Assembly (NCBI GenBank): GCA_963773765.1
Contig: CAVZCC010000001.1
Span: forward strand, 434,001-498,000
DNA length: 64,000 nt
Direction of reading: 5' to 3'
Source: CAVZCC01 sp963773765
Lineage (GTDB): Bacteria; Actinomycetota; Acidimicrobiia; Acidimicrobiales; Microtrichaceae
Part shown: positions 1 to 11,003 of the stretch, in pieces
Numbering within the stretch: the first letter of the stretch is position 1
Layout of the letters: each line of letters opens with the position of its first letter
Translations under genes and position numbers: made by a program
Notes under the pieces: generated by a model
What the model was told of the DNA's origin: nothing
The model's database searches: none
What the model saw: the letters and a program-made list of their open reading frames with translations, nothing else

Positions 1-797
<797 letters not shown>

Positions 798-1240
798 AGA
801 TCTCGGACTCACTTCCGAAGAGGTGAATCGTTCGATCGGAGAGCCGGCCTCGGGTGGCTACCCTTGGCCGACTGGCACAGACTGGCGTCTCCCCCGGCCG
901 AAGCCGAGGGGTCATCCGGAAAGTGCATTGATTTGGTATTGCTGAATTGATGGGTCGACTCACGTACCGGTTTCCCGGCATGCGGTCGCCCGCACTCGCC
1001 TTTTGGCATCCTGTCTTCCGTTGTCAAGGAACGCTGGCCTCCACGAGGGGGGCACGAGCGGGAACGTGGAACCGGCAGAGCCGTGGACCAGGGGTTCCGG
1101 TGGCCCCGTTCCGGCGCCGAAGCGGCCGTGCGGGGCGAAGAGACACGATAGTTGGACTCGTCGGGGCCGTCAACCCGGAACCGCGAGACGCACGTCACGT
1201 GCCCGGCGCCGCCGGTCCTGGGGGCCCCGACGGGACCCCG
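798..1240 (-). promoter_or_regulatory. rRNA operon leader and promoter region (no gene)
   Basis: These 443 bases between the tyrS stop and the 16S 5' end contain no credible coding frame; open frames here are GC-driven. The part from about 900 to 960 is AT-richer than its surroundings, as expected for the processing and antitermination leader before 16S. A perfect TTGACA on the minus strand lies at 1022-1027, but the -10 at 17 bp spacing is poor (AAAAGG), so the exact promoter is uncertain. Confidence 0.5.
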
Positions 1241-2540
1241 TCAGCCGGCGGCGACCAGCAGATGATAGGCGGAGCGGCCCCTGCGCAGGAGCAGGTACCG
1301 GTCCTCGAGCAGGTCCTCGGGCCCGATCGGCCGGCCCTCGCGCCGGACCAGGCCCTCCTGGTTGACGGAGTACCCGGCCAGGTTCCGCCGCACCTCGCCC
1401 TTGGACTTCGCCAGGTCGCAGCGGTCCAGCAGGTCCACCGGGTCCGCTCCCACCAACTCGGAACGGGGGACGTTCGTGGTCGGGATCTCCCGGGCCAGCA
1501 GTTCGAGCGTGGCGGGGGCGGCGTCCGCGATCGGCCGGCCGAAGAGCACCTCGGCCGCGGCCTCGATGGGCCCGACGACCTCGGACCCGTGGACGAGCCC
1601 CGTCACCTCCCTGGCCAGGCGACGCTGGCCGTCGCGTCGCTCCGGGGCCCCGGCGTGGGCCTCCGCCACGGCGGTGCACTCCTGCACCGGCACCGTCGTG
1701 AGGCGCAGCAGCAGTGGGAGGACGTCGTCGTCGGCCGCGTTCAGGAAGTACTGGTAGAGCTGGTACGGACTGGTGCGCTCCGGCGACAGCCAGAGGTTCT
1801 GGCCCTCGCTCTTGCCGAACTTGGTGCCGTCGGAGCGGACGATCAGCGGGGCGGTCAGCCCGTGCACGGCGTCACCGGTGCAGCGGCGCACCAGGTCGAT
1901 GCCGGCGGTGATGTTGCCCCACTGGTCCGATCCCGCGACCTGGAGGTCGCAGGCGCGTTCCCGGTGCAGGACCAGGAAGTCGTTGGCCTGCAGGAGCATG
2001 TAGGCGAACTCCGTGAAGGAGATGCCCGATTCCCGCTGGATCCGGCTCTTGACCGAGTCCTTGGCCAGCATGGTGTTGATCGTCATGTGCTTGCCCACGT
2101 CCCGCAGGAAGTCGAGCACGCCCACCGGCTCGGTCCAGGCACGGTTGTCCACCAGGGTGGCCTGAGCCGACCCCGGCACCGAAGTCGAGGAACTGCTGCA
2201 GCTGGGCCCCGATGGCCGCCCGGTTGGCGTCGAGGACGCCGGCGTCGAGGAACTGGCGCTCCTCGCTCCGCCCCGACGGGTCCCCGATCATGCCGGTGGC
2301 GCCTCCCACCAGGGCGATGGGTGGGTGCCCGGCGTCCTGGAAGCGTCGAAGCAGCATGATGGACTGCAGGTTGCCGATGTGCAGCGAGTCCGCGGTGGGG
2401 TCGAACCCGCAGTACAGCGGGGTCGGGCCGTCGTCCAGGCGCTGGGCCAGCGCCCGGCGCTCCGTGTGGTCATGGATCAGGCCCCGCCGTTCCAGGTCGT
2501 CGAGGAGGGCCTCACCCGTGGGTCGACCGGCACTCGCCAT
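1241..2540 (-). CDS. tyrS: Tyrosyl-tRNA synthetase (frameshifted in this sequence)
   Basis: Charges tRNA-Tyr in the cytoplasm. The N-terminal part has the class I nucleotide-binding signature (CGFDPTADSLHIGN) near residue 50, and the C-terminal part carries the KMSKS-equivalent KFGKS, followed by an S4-like RNA-binding region ending in DLLEDRYLLLRRGRSAYHLL. Total length, about 432 residues, is normal for bacterial TyrRS. The frame is broken at 2171-2174: reading LQQFLDFGAG directly into SAQATLVDNRAW requires removal of one base from a GGGG run. The ATG at 2540 is preceded by GGGAGGTGGCC, a better start than the GTG two codons upstream. The gene lies just upstream of the rRNA operon, on the same strand. 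The break is probably a sequencing error. Confidence 0.95.
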
Positions 2541-2635
2541 GGCCACCTCCCTGGGATCGGTGTCGGAGCGTACACCGCCGTTCTCAGGAAGCTGTCACCC
2601 CTTTCGGTGCGCCCGCGGCGAGAATGGTGCGAGCC

Positions 2636-5093
2636 ATGACCCCCTCCCGACGCCACTCCGGCGTGTTCGCCGTCCTCGTCGCGGTCGCCGTGCTGGCGAC
2701 CTCGCTGCGGCGCGTCCCGCGAGGCCCCTCCCCTGCTGCTGCCGGTCAACACCGCCCCGTCGGCGATCTACGACGCCCAGGGACGCCTGATCACCGTCCT
2801 GCGGGAGGAGAACCGCTCGAGCATCCCCCTCGACCAGGTGCCCTCGATCACCCAGGACGCCGTCATCGCCATCGAGGACGCCCGCTTCTGGTCCCACAAG
2901 GGGGTCGACCCCCGGGCCGTGGCCCGCGCCGCCTCCTCCAACGCCGACAAGGGCGAGGTCTCCCAGGGCGGATCCACGATCACCCAGCAGTACGTCAAGA
3001 ACGCACTGCTGAGTCCCGAGCGGTCCTTGAGCCGCAAGATCGAGGAGGCGTCCCTGGCGATCTCCCTGGAGCGCAACTACTCCAAGCAACTCATCCTCGA
3101 GCTGTACCTCAACACCATCTACTTCGGCGCCGGGGCGTACGGCATCGACGCCGCGGCCCGCACGTACTTCGGTGTGCCGGCCCCCCAGCTGACCCTGGAC
3201 CAGTCGGCGATGCTGGCCGGCCTCATCCGGTCGCCGTCCAACTACGACCCCCGCAAGCGACCCGACGCCGCGGTCGAGCGGCGCAACGTGGTGCTCCGGC
3301 GGATGCTGGAGCTCGGCTACATCACCGAACAGCAGCGGGCCGCGGCCGCGGCCGCCCCCGTGCAGCTGGCGCCGCCACAGCCCCTTCCCGAGCAGCAGCC
3401 CTACCCCGCGGCCCACTTCGTCGATGCGGTCAAGGACTGGCTGCTGAAGGACTCCGACGTGCTGGGCACCACCCAGGCCCAGCGGTTCAACAACCTGTAC
3501 GGGGGCGGTCTCAAGATCACCACCACCATCGACCTGGACATGCAGGCCATGGCGGAGCAGTCGGTGGCCGAGGTCCTCCCCAACCAGGGCTCGGACCCCC
3601 GCACGCCGGATGCAGGCCTGGTCTCCATCGAGCCCAAGACCGGCTTCGTGCGGGCCATGGTCGGTGGCTACGACTACTTCGGCACCCACGACTACCGCCA
3701 GACCAACCTGGCCAAGGGCCGTGGGCGCCAGACCGGGTCCGCCTTCAAGCCCATCGTCCTGGCCACCGCCATCGCCAACGGTGTGCCGCTGGACAAGCGG
3801 TTCAACGCACCCGGCTCGGAGGTCCACCGCCTCCCGGGTGGCGTGGTCTGGTCCGTCAAGGGCGGCGGGCTGGGGTCCGGCACGCTGGAGGACTGCACGG
3901 TGGCGTCGTCCAACACCTGCTACGCCAACATCATCCTCGACCCGGCGGTGGGGCCGGAGAAGGCCGTCGACATGGCGGCCAAGCTGGGCATCACCGACAC
4001 GGAGCTGACGGCCAACCCGGCCGCGGTGCTGGGCACCAACAACGCCACGGTGCAGGACATGGCATCGGTGTACGCCACCTTCGCCGACGACGGGGTCCAG
4101 GTCCCCCCCACCTACGTGACCCGGATCGAGCGGGCGGACGGCACGCTCCTGTACGAGCACCAGCACACCCAGACCAAGGTCCTGGAGCCGGAGGTGGCCC
4201 GGGCCGTGTCGGGGATCCTGCCCGGCGTCATCGAGCGGGGCACCGGCAAACGGGCCAACATCGGCCGGCCGGCCGGCGGCAAGACCGGGTCGTCGCAGAA
4301 CAACGTGGACGGCTGGTTCTGCGGCTACACCCCGCAGTTGTCCACCGCGGTCTGGGTCGGCTTCGCCCAACCCCGCCCCGACCGCAACGGGAAGATGCAG
4401 CCGGTGTCCATGCAGTCCCCGAACACCCGGATCACCGTGTTCGGCGGCACCTACCCCGCGCAGATCTGGGCATCGTTCATGAAGAAGGCGCTCAAGGCCC
4501 AGCCCGCGCTGCCGCTCGTGGACCCCGCCACCGCACCGGTCGCCACCACGACCGTTCCGCCCTCCAACACCGAGCTGCTGGGCCCGATGAAGGCTCCGGC
4601 GCAGACCACGGTGCCCGACGTCGGCGGGCTGGACGTGGCCAAGGCCCTGGCCCGGATGCGCTCGGCGGGATTCACCCCCCAGCGCGTCGATGCCACGGTG
4701 GCGGGCGTCGGGACCGGCGTGGTGGTGGGCCAGAGCCCGGCACCCGGAGCATCGGCCCGCAACGGCTCGACGGTGTACGTGGAGGCGACGCCGGGGTCCT
4801 TCGTGCCCCCTGACGCCATCCCGGACGTGCGCGGGTTCGGTGCCGGCCAGGCAGAGGCGCAGCTGTCCGCGCTGGGCTTCACCGTGACCTCCGAGGCCGT
4901 CGCACCCCCCGCCGGCACCGTGCGGCCGGACGGCCTGCCCTACGAGGCCGGCCAGGTCTGGCGCACCACGCCGGCGGCCGGGAGCCGCTCGCCCGACGGC
5001 AGGGTCGTGATCTCCTACGCCACGGCCAGCGGGACCACGCCCTCCACGACGCCGCCCACCACCCGGGCGCCCGCCGCGACCCCGAACGACTGA
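2636..5093 (+). CDS. Bifunctional penicillin-binding protein with two PASTA domains (frameshifted near the N-terminus)
   Basis: Peptidoglycan glycosyltransferase and transpeptidase acting outside the membrane. After a hydrophobic N-terminal segment comes a GT51 domain (EDARFWSHKGVD near residue 80; QGGSTITQQYVKN; ERNYSKQLILELYLNTIYFG), then a transpeptidase domain with SxxK (SAFK, Ser about 368), SSN (about 424) and KTG (about 548), then two PASTA repeats (about 658-730 and 729-800). The frame changes at about 2702-2706; rejoining gives VLATSCGASREAPP, so a Cys follows the hydrophobic stretch in a weak lipobox-like context. The start ATG at 2636 is preferred to 2624 only by position of the signal segment. 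About 819 residues, usual for class A PBPs of the PonA type. Confidence 0.93.
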
Positions 5094-5177
5094 CCCGGCC
5101 CTCCCCCGACGCCGGCTCATGCCGTCCCCGGGCGGGCCCGCTCGCACTCCGGTCGGGCCCACTGGCAAGCTGGCACG

Positions 5178-5745
5178 GTGCCGGACTCCCCCGCTCCCAC
5201 CCTGCCCGACGCGCCCGGTCTCGAACACGACGACCGGTCCCCGCTCCGCCGTCGCATCGCACTCACCGCTGCCGCGGCCTTCACCGTGGTCACCTTCGTG
5301 CTGTGGATCTACGCCTTCTTCATCTACGACCCCGGCCTCATGGTGGACGAACTGGCCGACCGGACCTTTCCCGACGCGGCAGAGAAGGTGTGCGCCGCGG
5401 CCGAGGCCCAGCTCGAGTCGCTCCCTCCCGCCAACACCGCCAAGGACGCGGTGGAGCGGGCCGACGTGATCGACCGCGCCGACGCGATCCTCTCCACGAT
5501 GGTGGCCGACCTGAAGCCGTTGGTGCCCGAGGGACCGGAGAACGTCCGGACCGGGGTCCAGACCTGGCTGTCGGACTGGGAGACCCACATCGAGGACCGC
5601 TCCGCCTACGCCGACGCCCTCCGCCAGGACACCGACGCCCGGTTCCTCGAGACCAGGAAGGGCCGGCGCCAGGTCTCGCGCCATCGACGGCTTCGCCGAG
5701 GTGAACCGGATGGAGAGCTGCAGCACGCCCGGTGACGTCGGCTGA
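5178..5745 (+). CDS. Hypothetical single-helix membrane protein (probable 2-base indel near the end)
   Basis: I do not recognise a named family. About 190 residues: a charged N-terminus with an RRR cluster, one strong hydrophobic helix (about residues 32-52), then a soluble, helix-rich Ala/Glu/Asp region that would lie outside the cell. The open frame runs to 5735, but its last residues become Arg-rich; adding two bases in the CGCGCC run at about 5676-5680 restores VSRAIDGFAEVNRMESCSTPGDVG and a stop at 5745. The start is GTG, 85 bases after the PBP gene, with CAAGCT six bases upstream, which would suit a leaderless start. A role in the cell envelope is only suggested by the neighbour. Confidence 0.6.
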
Positions 5746-5794
5746 CGCCCTGCGGCCCTGTGGCCCTGTGGCCTTGCGGTCGGGCGGGCGCCGC

Positions 5795-5800
5795 TAGGTT
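5795..5800 (+). promoter_or_regulatory. Candidate -10 element, leaderless SDR transcript
   Basis: TAGGTT ends six bases before the ATG at 5807, leaving no room for a Shine-Dalgarno sequence. The same TAnnnT-(6-8)-start layout recurs at several genes in this window. No good -35 was found. Confidence 0.45.
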
Positions 5801-5806
5801 GCGGCC

Positions 5807-6637
5807 ATGATCGCACTCGTCACCGGCACCTCCTCCGGCATCGGGCTCCACTCCTCGGTCGCCCTGGCCGGGGCCGGTCACACGGTCATCGCCACCATGC
5901 GGGACACCAGCCGTGCCGGTGGGCTCCGGGCCGCGGCGGACGCTGCGGGCGTGGACCTGCACGTCGCCCCGCTCGACGTCACCGACCCGGGATCCGTGCG
6001 CGACGCGTTCGCGGCGGCCGAAGCGGCCCACGGCCCGGTCGACGTCCTGGTCAACAACGCCGGCGCTGCCACCGTCGGCACCCTGGAGCAGCTCACCGAG
6101 GACGACCTGGCGGCATGCATGGACCTCAACTTCACCGGTGCCGTGCGCACGATGCGCGCGGTGATCCCGGCCATGCGGGCCAGGGGCGCCGGCCGGATCA
6201 TCAACGTGACCAGCGTCGGCGGGGTCCTGGGCCAGCCCTTCAACGACGCCTACTGCGCGGCCAAGTTCGCCCTGGAAGGCCTCAGCGAGTCCCTGGCCCC
6301 CGTGCTGCGCAGCTTCGGCGTGCACCTCTCCGTGCTGGAGCCGGGTCCCGTCGCCACCGAGTTCGTGGCGACCGCGGGAGCGACCATCGGGGACTGGGCC
6401 GCCGACCCCGACGACCCCTACGCGTCACGGTTCGCCAACTACCTCGGGCGCACCGGCCAGACCTTCGCCGGTGCACAGACGGGCCAGGAGGTGGCCCGGG
6501 TGGTCCTGGCCATGGTCCGGGACCCGAGGCCCGCCTTCCGCTGGCTGAGCTCCGACGCGGCCGCGGCGTTCGTGGCACCGAAGCTGGCCGATCCGACGGG
6601 CGAGGCCGTCCTGGGCATCACCGGCGACTGGATCTGA
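5807..6637 (+). CDS. Short-chain dehydrogenase/reductase
   Basis: Classical SDR oxidoreductase of 276 residues using NAD(P)(H). The N-terminal Rossmann motif is TGTSSGIG (residues 6-13), the NNAG motif sits near residue 83, a catalytic Ser precedes it in the usual order (NVTSVGG), and the active site is YCAAK near residue 150. After the catalytic helix comes the PGPVATEF substrate loop. The substrate cannot be told from sequence. It stands alone on the plus strand, followed by a convergent Nudix gene 11 bases away. The ATG directly follows a -10-like TAGGTT, so the mRNA is probably leaderless. Confidence 0.93.
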   Translation: MIALVTGTSSGIGLHSSVALAGAGHTVIATMRDTSRAGGLRAAADAAGVDLHVAPLDVTDPGSVRDAFAAAEAAHGPVDVLVNNAGAATVGTLEQLTEDDLAACMDLNFTGAVRTMRAVIPAMRARGAGRIINVTSVGGVLGQPFNDAYCAAKFALEGLSESLAPVLRSFGVHLSVLEPGPVATEFVATAGATIGDWAADPDDPYASRFANYLGRTGQTFAGAQTGQEVARVVLAMVRDPRPAFRWLSSDAAAAFVAPKLADPTGEAVLGITGDWI

Positions 6638-6648
6638 CGCCGACCCGC

Positions 6649-7317
6649 TCAGGTCCGGTCCATCGCCCGCAGTTCGTCCAGTGCCGTCATCCCGGCCCGG
6701 GCCAGTCGCACCAGGCCCTCCTCGTCGGCCAGGCCCTCGAGCTCCGCGGGCGTCACCCACCGCATGCCCAGCGACTCGTGGTTGCCGCGCTCCACCGCTC
6801 CCGGCGGCGCCACCACGACGAAGCGCAGGTCCAGGTGGAGGTGCTCGCCCAGGGCGTCGCCGTGGTCGACGGCGTGGACGTCCAGGTCCACCGCCGGGAC
6901 CAGGACCTCCAGCCCGTCGATGCCGGTCTCCTCGGTGGCCTCGCGCAGCGCCACGCCGGCCAGTTCGTGGTCGCCGTCGGCATGGCCGCCGGGTTGCAGC
7001 CAGCGGTGCAGCTTGGCGTGCAGCAGCACCAGCACCCGCTCCCCGGCCGCGTCGACGACCAGTGCCGAACCGGTCAGGTGGCCAGGGGTCGTCGTCCGGT
7101 CGGCCAGCTCGTCGCCGTGGGCCTCCAGCAGGGCCAGCACCCGTTCCCGCTCGGCGGCAGGGTCCGGGGAGGGCAGGTCCGCCTGCTCCAGCCGGGCACG
7201 GGAACGGGCCGCGTCGCGAGCCGGCCGCAGCCGGGGATCCCCGGCCCCCAGGAGGGTCCACGCCGTTCCATCCGACGGCCGGGAGCTGGAGGAGGTCACC
7301 TGCTCACCCTGGCACAC
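6649..7317 (-). CDS. Nudix hydrolase
   Basis: Hydrolyses nucleoside-diphosphate-linked substrates. The Nudix box is complete: GGHADGDHELAGVALREATEETGI would be the GX5EX7REUXEEXGU block at about residues 110-133. The about 80 residues before it are charged and Pro/Ala-rich, longer than in minimal Nudix proteins, so the true start may lie downstream, for example at a later ATG/GTG. The frame overlaps the 3' end of the upstream glycosylase gene by 14 bases, suggesting co-transcription. Pairing with a DNA glycosylase fits a nucleotide-sanitising role, but the substrate is unknown. Confidence 0.9.
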   Translation of the reverse strand: MCQGEQVTSSSSRPSDGTAWTLLGAGDPRLRPARDAARSRARLEQADLPSPDPAAERERVLALLEAHGDELADRTTTPGHLTGSALVVDAAGERVLVLLHAKLHRWLQPGGHADGDHELAGVALREATEETGIDGLEVLVPAVDLDVHAVDHGDALGEHLHLDLRFVVVAPPGAVERGNHESLGMRWVTPAELEGLADEEGLVRLARAGMTALDELRAMDRT

Positions 7318-7906
7318 CTGACGGTCGGCCCCGGGACACGCCGGGATGGTCCGGGACCGCGAACCGCCACGGTCGATCGGCCGCCCGGCTGATGCCGACG
7401 CGGGTCGTGACCACCGGATGCCCGGGTGGCGCCATGCCGTCGCTCACCAGCCGGACCCGCGAAGCCGGGTCGCACAGGTCGGTGCCGTCGTCGCCCCCGG
7501 TGATCCCCAGCGCCTGGCACAGCTTGCCCGGGCCGTTGGCCAGGTCCCGGTCCGAGCGGGCCGCGGGACGGTCACCACGCATCGCCCCGATGCCATCGAC
7601 CGGCTCCAGCGCGCGGATCAGCACGGCCTGGCCGTCGCCGGCGCTGCCCGTGACCACGTTGGCGCACCAGTGGATCCCGTAGGAGCGGTACACGTACAGC
7701 GTGCCCGGCGGCCCGAACATGGCGGCGTTGCGCGACGTCGGCCCCCGGTGGGCGTGGCTGGCCGGGTCGTCGGCACCGCCGTAGGCCTCCACCTCCACGA
7801 TCCGGCCCGAGCGGCCGTCGACGACCAGGAGTGCGTTCAGCAGGAGGGGAGCGACGCCGGGGGACCCCCCGGCCAGCGTCGTCCGGAGCATCGGGCGACG
7901 GCTCAC
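7304..7906 (-). CDS. mpg: DNA-3-methyladenine glycosylase (AAG/MPG family)
   Basis: Removes alkylated purines from DNA. Family features in order: VEVEAYGGADDPASHAHRG with the catalytic Glu, RNAAMFGPPGTLYVYRSYGIHWCANVVTG in the substrate pocket, a VLIRALEP segment, and the C-terminal GPGKLCQALGI block followed by VGISRAADRPWRF. At 200 residues the length is normal. The start ATG at 7906 overlaps the stop of the thioesterase gene. In many actinobacteria this gene sits between argH and tyrS, as it does here. Confidence 0.94.
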   Translation of the reverse strand: MSRRPMLRTTLAGGSPGVAPLLLNALLVVDGRSGRIVEVEAYGGADDPASHAHRGPTSRNAAMFGPPGTLYVYRSYGIHWCANVVTGSAGDGQAVLIRALEPVDGIGAMRGDRPAARSDRDLANGPGKLCQALGITGGDDGTDLCDPASRVRLVSDGMAPPGHPVVTTRVGISRAADRPWRFAVPDHPGVSRGRPSGVPG

Positions 7907-8325
7907 GGCCGGACCAGCGACTCCGGCACGGGGACCAGGTCACCCATGGCGTCGACGACATCGGGCGGGGGCGGCGTGGGCCGGTGGTCCTCCACGGTCA
8001 CCGACACGTAGGTGATGAGGGCGTCGGCCACGGCCCGCTCCCCGACCCGGAGCCGGTAGGCGACGTCGAAGCTGGTGCGGCCCCACCGCGCCACCCCGCA
8101 GTCCACCGAGAGCTCCTCGGTCCAGCGGGCGGGGCCGTGCCAGGTGAGCCGCGCCGTCTTGAGCATGACGTCCCAGGTGGCGACCCAGGCCGCCCCGCCC
8201 AGCGAGCGCATCCAGTGGTCCATGGCGTCATCGACGAAGGCCAGGTAGTGCGCGTTGAAGACCACGCCCTGCTGGTCGCACTCGCCGTAGCGGATGTCCA
8301 CCCGGTGGGTGAACGGGAAGGTCAC
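7903..8325 (-). CDS. Hotdog-fold acyl-CoA thioesterase (4HBT family)
   Basis: A 140-residue single hotdog domain. The N-terminal signature RYGECDQQGVVFNAHYLAFVDDAMDHWM matches the 4-hydroxybenzoyl-CoA thioesterase group, including the D/N residues that position the catalytic water. It probably hydrolyses an acyl-CoA; chain-length specificity cannot be read. It overlaps argH upstream and mpg downstream by 4 bases each, so it sits at the end of the arg operon without an obvious metabolic link to it. Confidence 0.88.
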   Translation of the reverse strand: MTFPFTHRVDIRYGECDQQGVVFNAHYLAFVDDAMDHWMRSLGGAAWVATWDVMLKTARLTWHGPARWTEELSVDCGVARWGRTSFDVAYRLRVGERAVADALITYVSVTVEDHRPTPPPPDVVDAMGDLVPVPESLVRP

Positions 8326-9782
8326 GCGCCGTCCCCGGCGTCGGTCCAGCGGGCCCGCTCCAGGACCACGCGCTCCCCCAGGCGGGCCCGCTGGACGGCC
8401 ACCGCCTCCGGGCCGGCGCCTCCGGGGCTGGTGCGCTGTCGCACGGAGCGTCCCGGCTCCAGCAGGGCCAGGCCACGTTCGCCCAACTCCGGCTCCGCCC
8501 GGACCAGGTCGTCCAGGGGCAGGCCCTCGTCCAGGGAGCGCCGGACCAGCGCGCCGACGATGGCGTGGGCGGTGCGGAACGGGACGCCGTCCCGCACCAG
8601 CAGTTCGGCCAGGTCGGTGGCGGCGGCATGGGGCGAGTCGGCCGCGGCGGCCATGCGGTCGGTCCGGAAGTCCAGCGTCCGGTAGAGCCCGGCCATCGCG
8701 CCCAACCCCAGGCGGACGGTGTCCAGCGCGTCGAAGAGCGGTTCCTTGTCCTCCTGGAGGTCCCGGTTGTACGCGAGGGGGAGCGACTTCATGGTGGCGA
8801 GGAAGCCCGTCAGGTCACCGATCAGGCGACCGGCCTTGCCCCGGGCCAGCTCGGCGATGTCCGGGTTCTTCTTCTGCGGGAGCATGGAGGACCCCGTGGC
8901 GTACGCGTCGTCCAGGCGGGCGAAGCCGAACTCCTCGGTGGTCCACAGCACGACCTCCTCACCCATGCGGCTCAGGTGCAGGCCCACCACCGAGCACACG
9001 AACAGGGACTCCGCCACGAAGTCGCGGTCCGACGTGGCGTCGAGGGAGTTCTCGAACCGGGCCCCGAACCCGGCGTCGGCCGCCGTGGCATCCGGATCGA
9101 GCGGCAGGGAGGACCCGGCCAGGGCGCCCGCACCCAGGGGCGAGACGTCCACCCGCCGCCGGCAGTCGGCCAGGCGGTCCAGGTCGCGCAGGAGCGCCCA
9201 GGCGTGGGCCAGCAGGTGGTGGGCCAGCAGCACGGGCTGTGCCTGCTGGAGGTGGGTGTAGCCCGGCAGGTAGGCGGGACCACCGGCCGGTCCGGTGGTC
9301 AGCGACTCGTCGGCACGGGCCGCGAGCACGTCGACCAGGTCGAGCACACGACGCGCCACCACCGACAGCTCCCGGACCACGTAGCGGCGGAAGGCCGTGG
9401 CCACCTGGTCGTTGCGGGAGCGCCCGGTGTGGATCTTGCCGCCGGCGGCGCCCACCAGCTCCGTCACCCGGCGCTCGATGGCGGTGTGGACGTCCTCGTC
9501 GGAGGGGACGAAGGCCAGCTCGCCGGCCCGGTACTCCATCTCCACCGCGTCCAGGCCACCCAGGACCGCCCCCAGCTCCTCCTCGCTCAGCAGGCCGGCC
9601 CGGTGCAGGCCCCGGACATGGGCCTTGGAACAGGCCACGTCGTCGAACAGCAGCCGTTGGTCGTAGCTCAGGCTCTCGGTGAAGGCGACCAGCTCCTCGG
9701 CCGGACCGACCTGGAACCGCCCGTGCCAGAGCTGGCCCCGGTCGTCGGTCCCGGCGCCGGCGTCGCCCGCAGCGGTGCTCAT
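8322..9782 (-). CDS. argH: Argininosuccinate lyase
   Basis: Last step of arginine synthesis: argininosuccinate to arginine and fumarate. Shows LWHGRF at the N-terminus, the HTGRSRNDQVATAFR segment, the YTHLQQAQP motif with the catalytic His, and the fumarase/aspartase signature GSSMLPQKKNPD. About 486 residues. The open frame extends upstream into argG, but ATG 9782 overlaps the argG stop (ATGA) and the protein starts two dozen residues before LWHGRF, as in homologues. The C-terminal tail after the ASAL_C region is somewhat longer than in E. coli. Confidence 0.96.
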   Translation of the reverse strand: MSTAAGDAGAGTDDRGQLWHGRFQVGPAEELVAFTESLSYDQRLLFDDVACSKAHVRGLHRAGLLSEEELGAVLGGLDAVEMEYRAGELAFVPSDEDVHTAIERRVTELVGAAGGKIHTGRSRNDQVATAFRRYVVRELSVVARRVLDLVDVLAARADESLTTGPAGGPAYLPGYTHLQQAQPVLLAHHLLAHAWALLRDLDRLADCRRRVDVSPLGAGALAGSSLPLDPDATAADAGFGARFENSLDATSDRDFVAESLFVCSVVGLHLSRMGEEVVLWTTEEFGFARLDDAYATGSSMLPQKKNPDIAELARGKAGRLIGDLTGFLATMKSLPLAYNRDLQEDKEPLFDALDTVRLGLGAMAGLYRTLDFRTDRMAAAADSPHAAATDLAELLVRDGVPFRTAHAIVGALVRRSLDEGLPLDDLVRAEPELGERGLALLEPGRSVRQRTSPGGAGPEAVAVQRARLGERVVLERARWTDAGDGA

Positions 9783-10978
9783 GACCGGGCCGACCCCGGG
9801 CCCTGGATGTCGGACCAGGTCTGCACCCCCAGGCCCCAGAGCCGGACGAACCCCTCCGAGTCCGCGTGGCGGAACCGGTCGGCGGCGTCGTAGGTGGCCA
9901 GGCCGTAGTCGTACAGCGACCGGGGGGCGCGACGGCCGACCACCCAACAGCGGTCGGGCTCCAACCGGAGCCGCACCTCACCGGTCACGTGGGCCTGGGA
10001 CAAGTCCACGAACGCGTCCAGGGCATCCTTGAGCGGCGAGTACCAGAGGCCGTCGTACACCAGCTCGGCGTAGCGGTGCTCGAGGCGGATCTTCTCCCGC
10101 TGCAGGTCCCGTTCCAGCGTGATCGACTCCAGGTCGGCGTGGGCCATCATCACCGCCAGCGCGCCCGGCGCCTCGTAGGTCTCCCGGCTCTTGATGCCGA
10201 CACGACGGTTCTCCACCATGTCCAGCCGACCCCAGCCGTAGGGGCCGACCATGTGGTTGAGGTCGATGATCAGCTGGTAGAGGGGCAGCTCGCGACCGTC
10301 GAGCGCCACGGGCACCCCGGCCTCGAAGGCGATGGTGAACTCGCTGGGCTCGGTCGCCGTCCGCCTGGTCATCTGCCACACCCCCTCGGGCGGCTCGGCC
10401 CAGGGGTCCTCCATCTCCCCGCACTCGATGGCACGGCCCCAGAGGTTGTCGTCGATGGAGTAGAGCTTCTCCTTGGTGGCCCCGACCGGGATGTCGTGCC
10501 GACCGGCGTACTCGATCGAGTCCTCCCGGGTGAAGCCCCAGTTCCTCACGGGGGCGAGCTGCTCCAGGTCCGGGGCGAGCGCCATGTAGGACACCTCGAA
10601 CCGGACCTGGTCGTTGCCCTTTCCGGTGCAGCCGTGGGCCACGCCGTCGGCGCCGTACCTGCGGGCCACCTCGACCTGCTTGCGTGCGATGAGCGGCCGC
10701 GACAGCGCCGACACCAGCGGGTACTTGTTCTCGTACATGGCGTTGGCCTTGATCACCGGAGCCAGGAAGTCCCGCGCGAACTCGTCGCGGAGGTCCAGTT
10801 CCTCGTAGGCGATGGCCCCGGCTCCCAGGGCCTTCTCCCGGTTGCCCTCCAGGGTCCCCTCCTGTCCCACGTCCGCGGACAGGCACACCACCTCCACCCC
10901 GAGGTGCTCGATCATCCACCGCACCGCCACCGAGGTGTCGAGGCCTCCGCTGTAGGCCAGCACCACTCGCTTCGCCAT
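9779..10978 (-). CDS. argG: Argininosuccinate synthase
   Basis: ATP-dependent joining of citrulline and aspartate. The N-terminal PP-loop AYSGGLDTSV, the GCTGKGNDQVRFE segment, SIDDNLWGRAIECG and YEAPGALAVMMAH are all present. About 399 residues, normal. ATG 10978 (MAKRVVLAYSGG) fits the family; the GTG nine bases upstream would add only MEQ. The gene is separated from argR by 116 bases that are mostly a 15-bp tandem repeat. Confidence 0.97.
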   Translation of the reverse strand: MAKRVVLAYSGGLDTSVAVRWMIEHLGVEVVCLSADVGQEGTLEGNREKALGAGAIAYEELDLRDEFARDFLAPVIKANAMYENKYPLVSALSRPLIARKQVEVARRYGADGVAHGCTGKGNDQVRFEVSYMALAPDLEQLAPVRNWGFTREDSIEYAGRHDIPVGATKEKLYSIDDNLWGRAIECGEMEDPWAEPPEGVWQMTRRTATEPSEFTIAFEAGVPVALDGRELPLYQLIIDLNHMVGPYGWGRLDMVENRRVGIKSRETYEAPGALAVMMAHADLESITLERDLQREKIRLEHRYAELVYDGLWYSPLKDALDAFVDLSQAHVTGEVRLRLEPDRCWVVGRRAPRSLYDYGLATYDAADRFRHADSEGFVRLWGLGVQTWSDIQGPGSARS

Positions 10979-11003
10979 CTGTTCCACTCGCTTTCGTGTC
11001 TCT

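Noticed and set aside
2595..5816. 1073-codon open frame on the minus strand
   Set aside because: It is antisense to the PBP gene, whose domains and motifs are unmistakable; long antisense frames are expected at this GC content.
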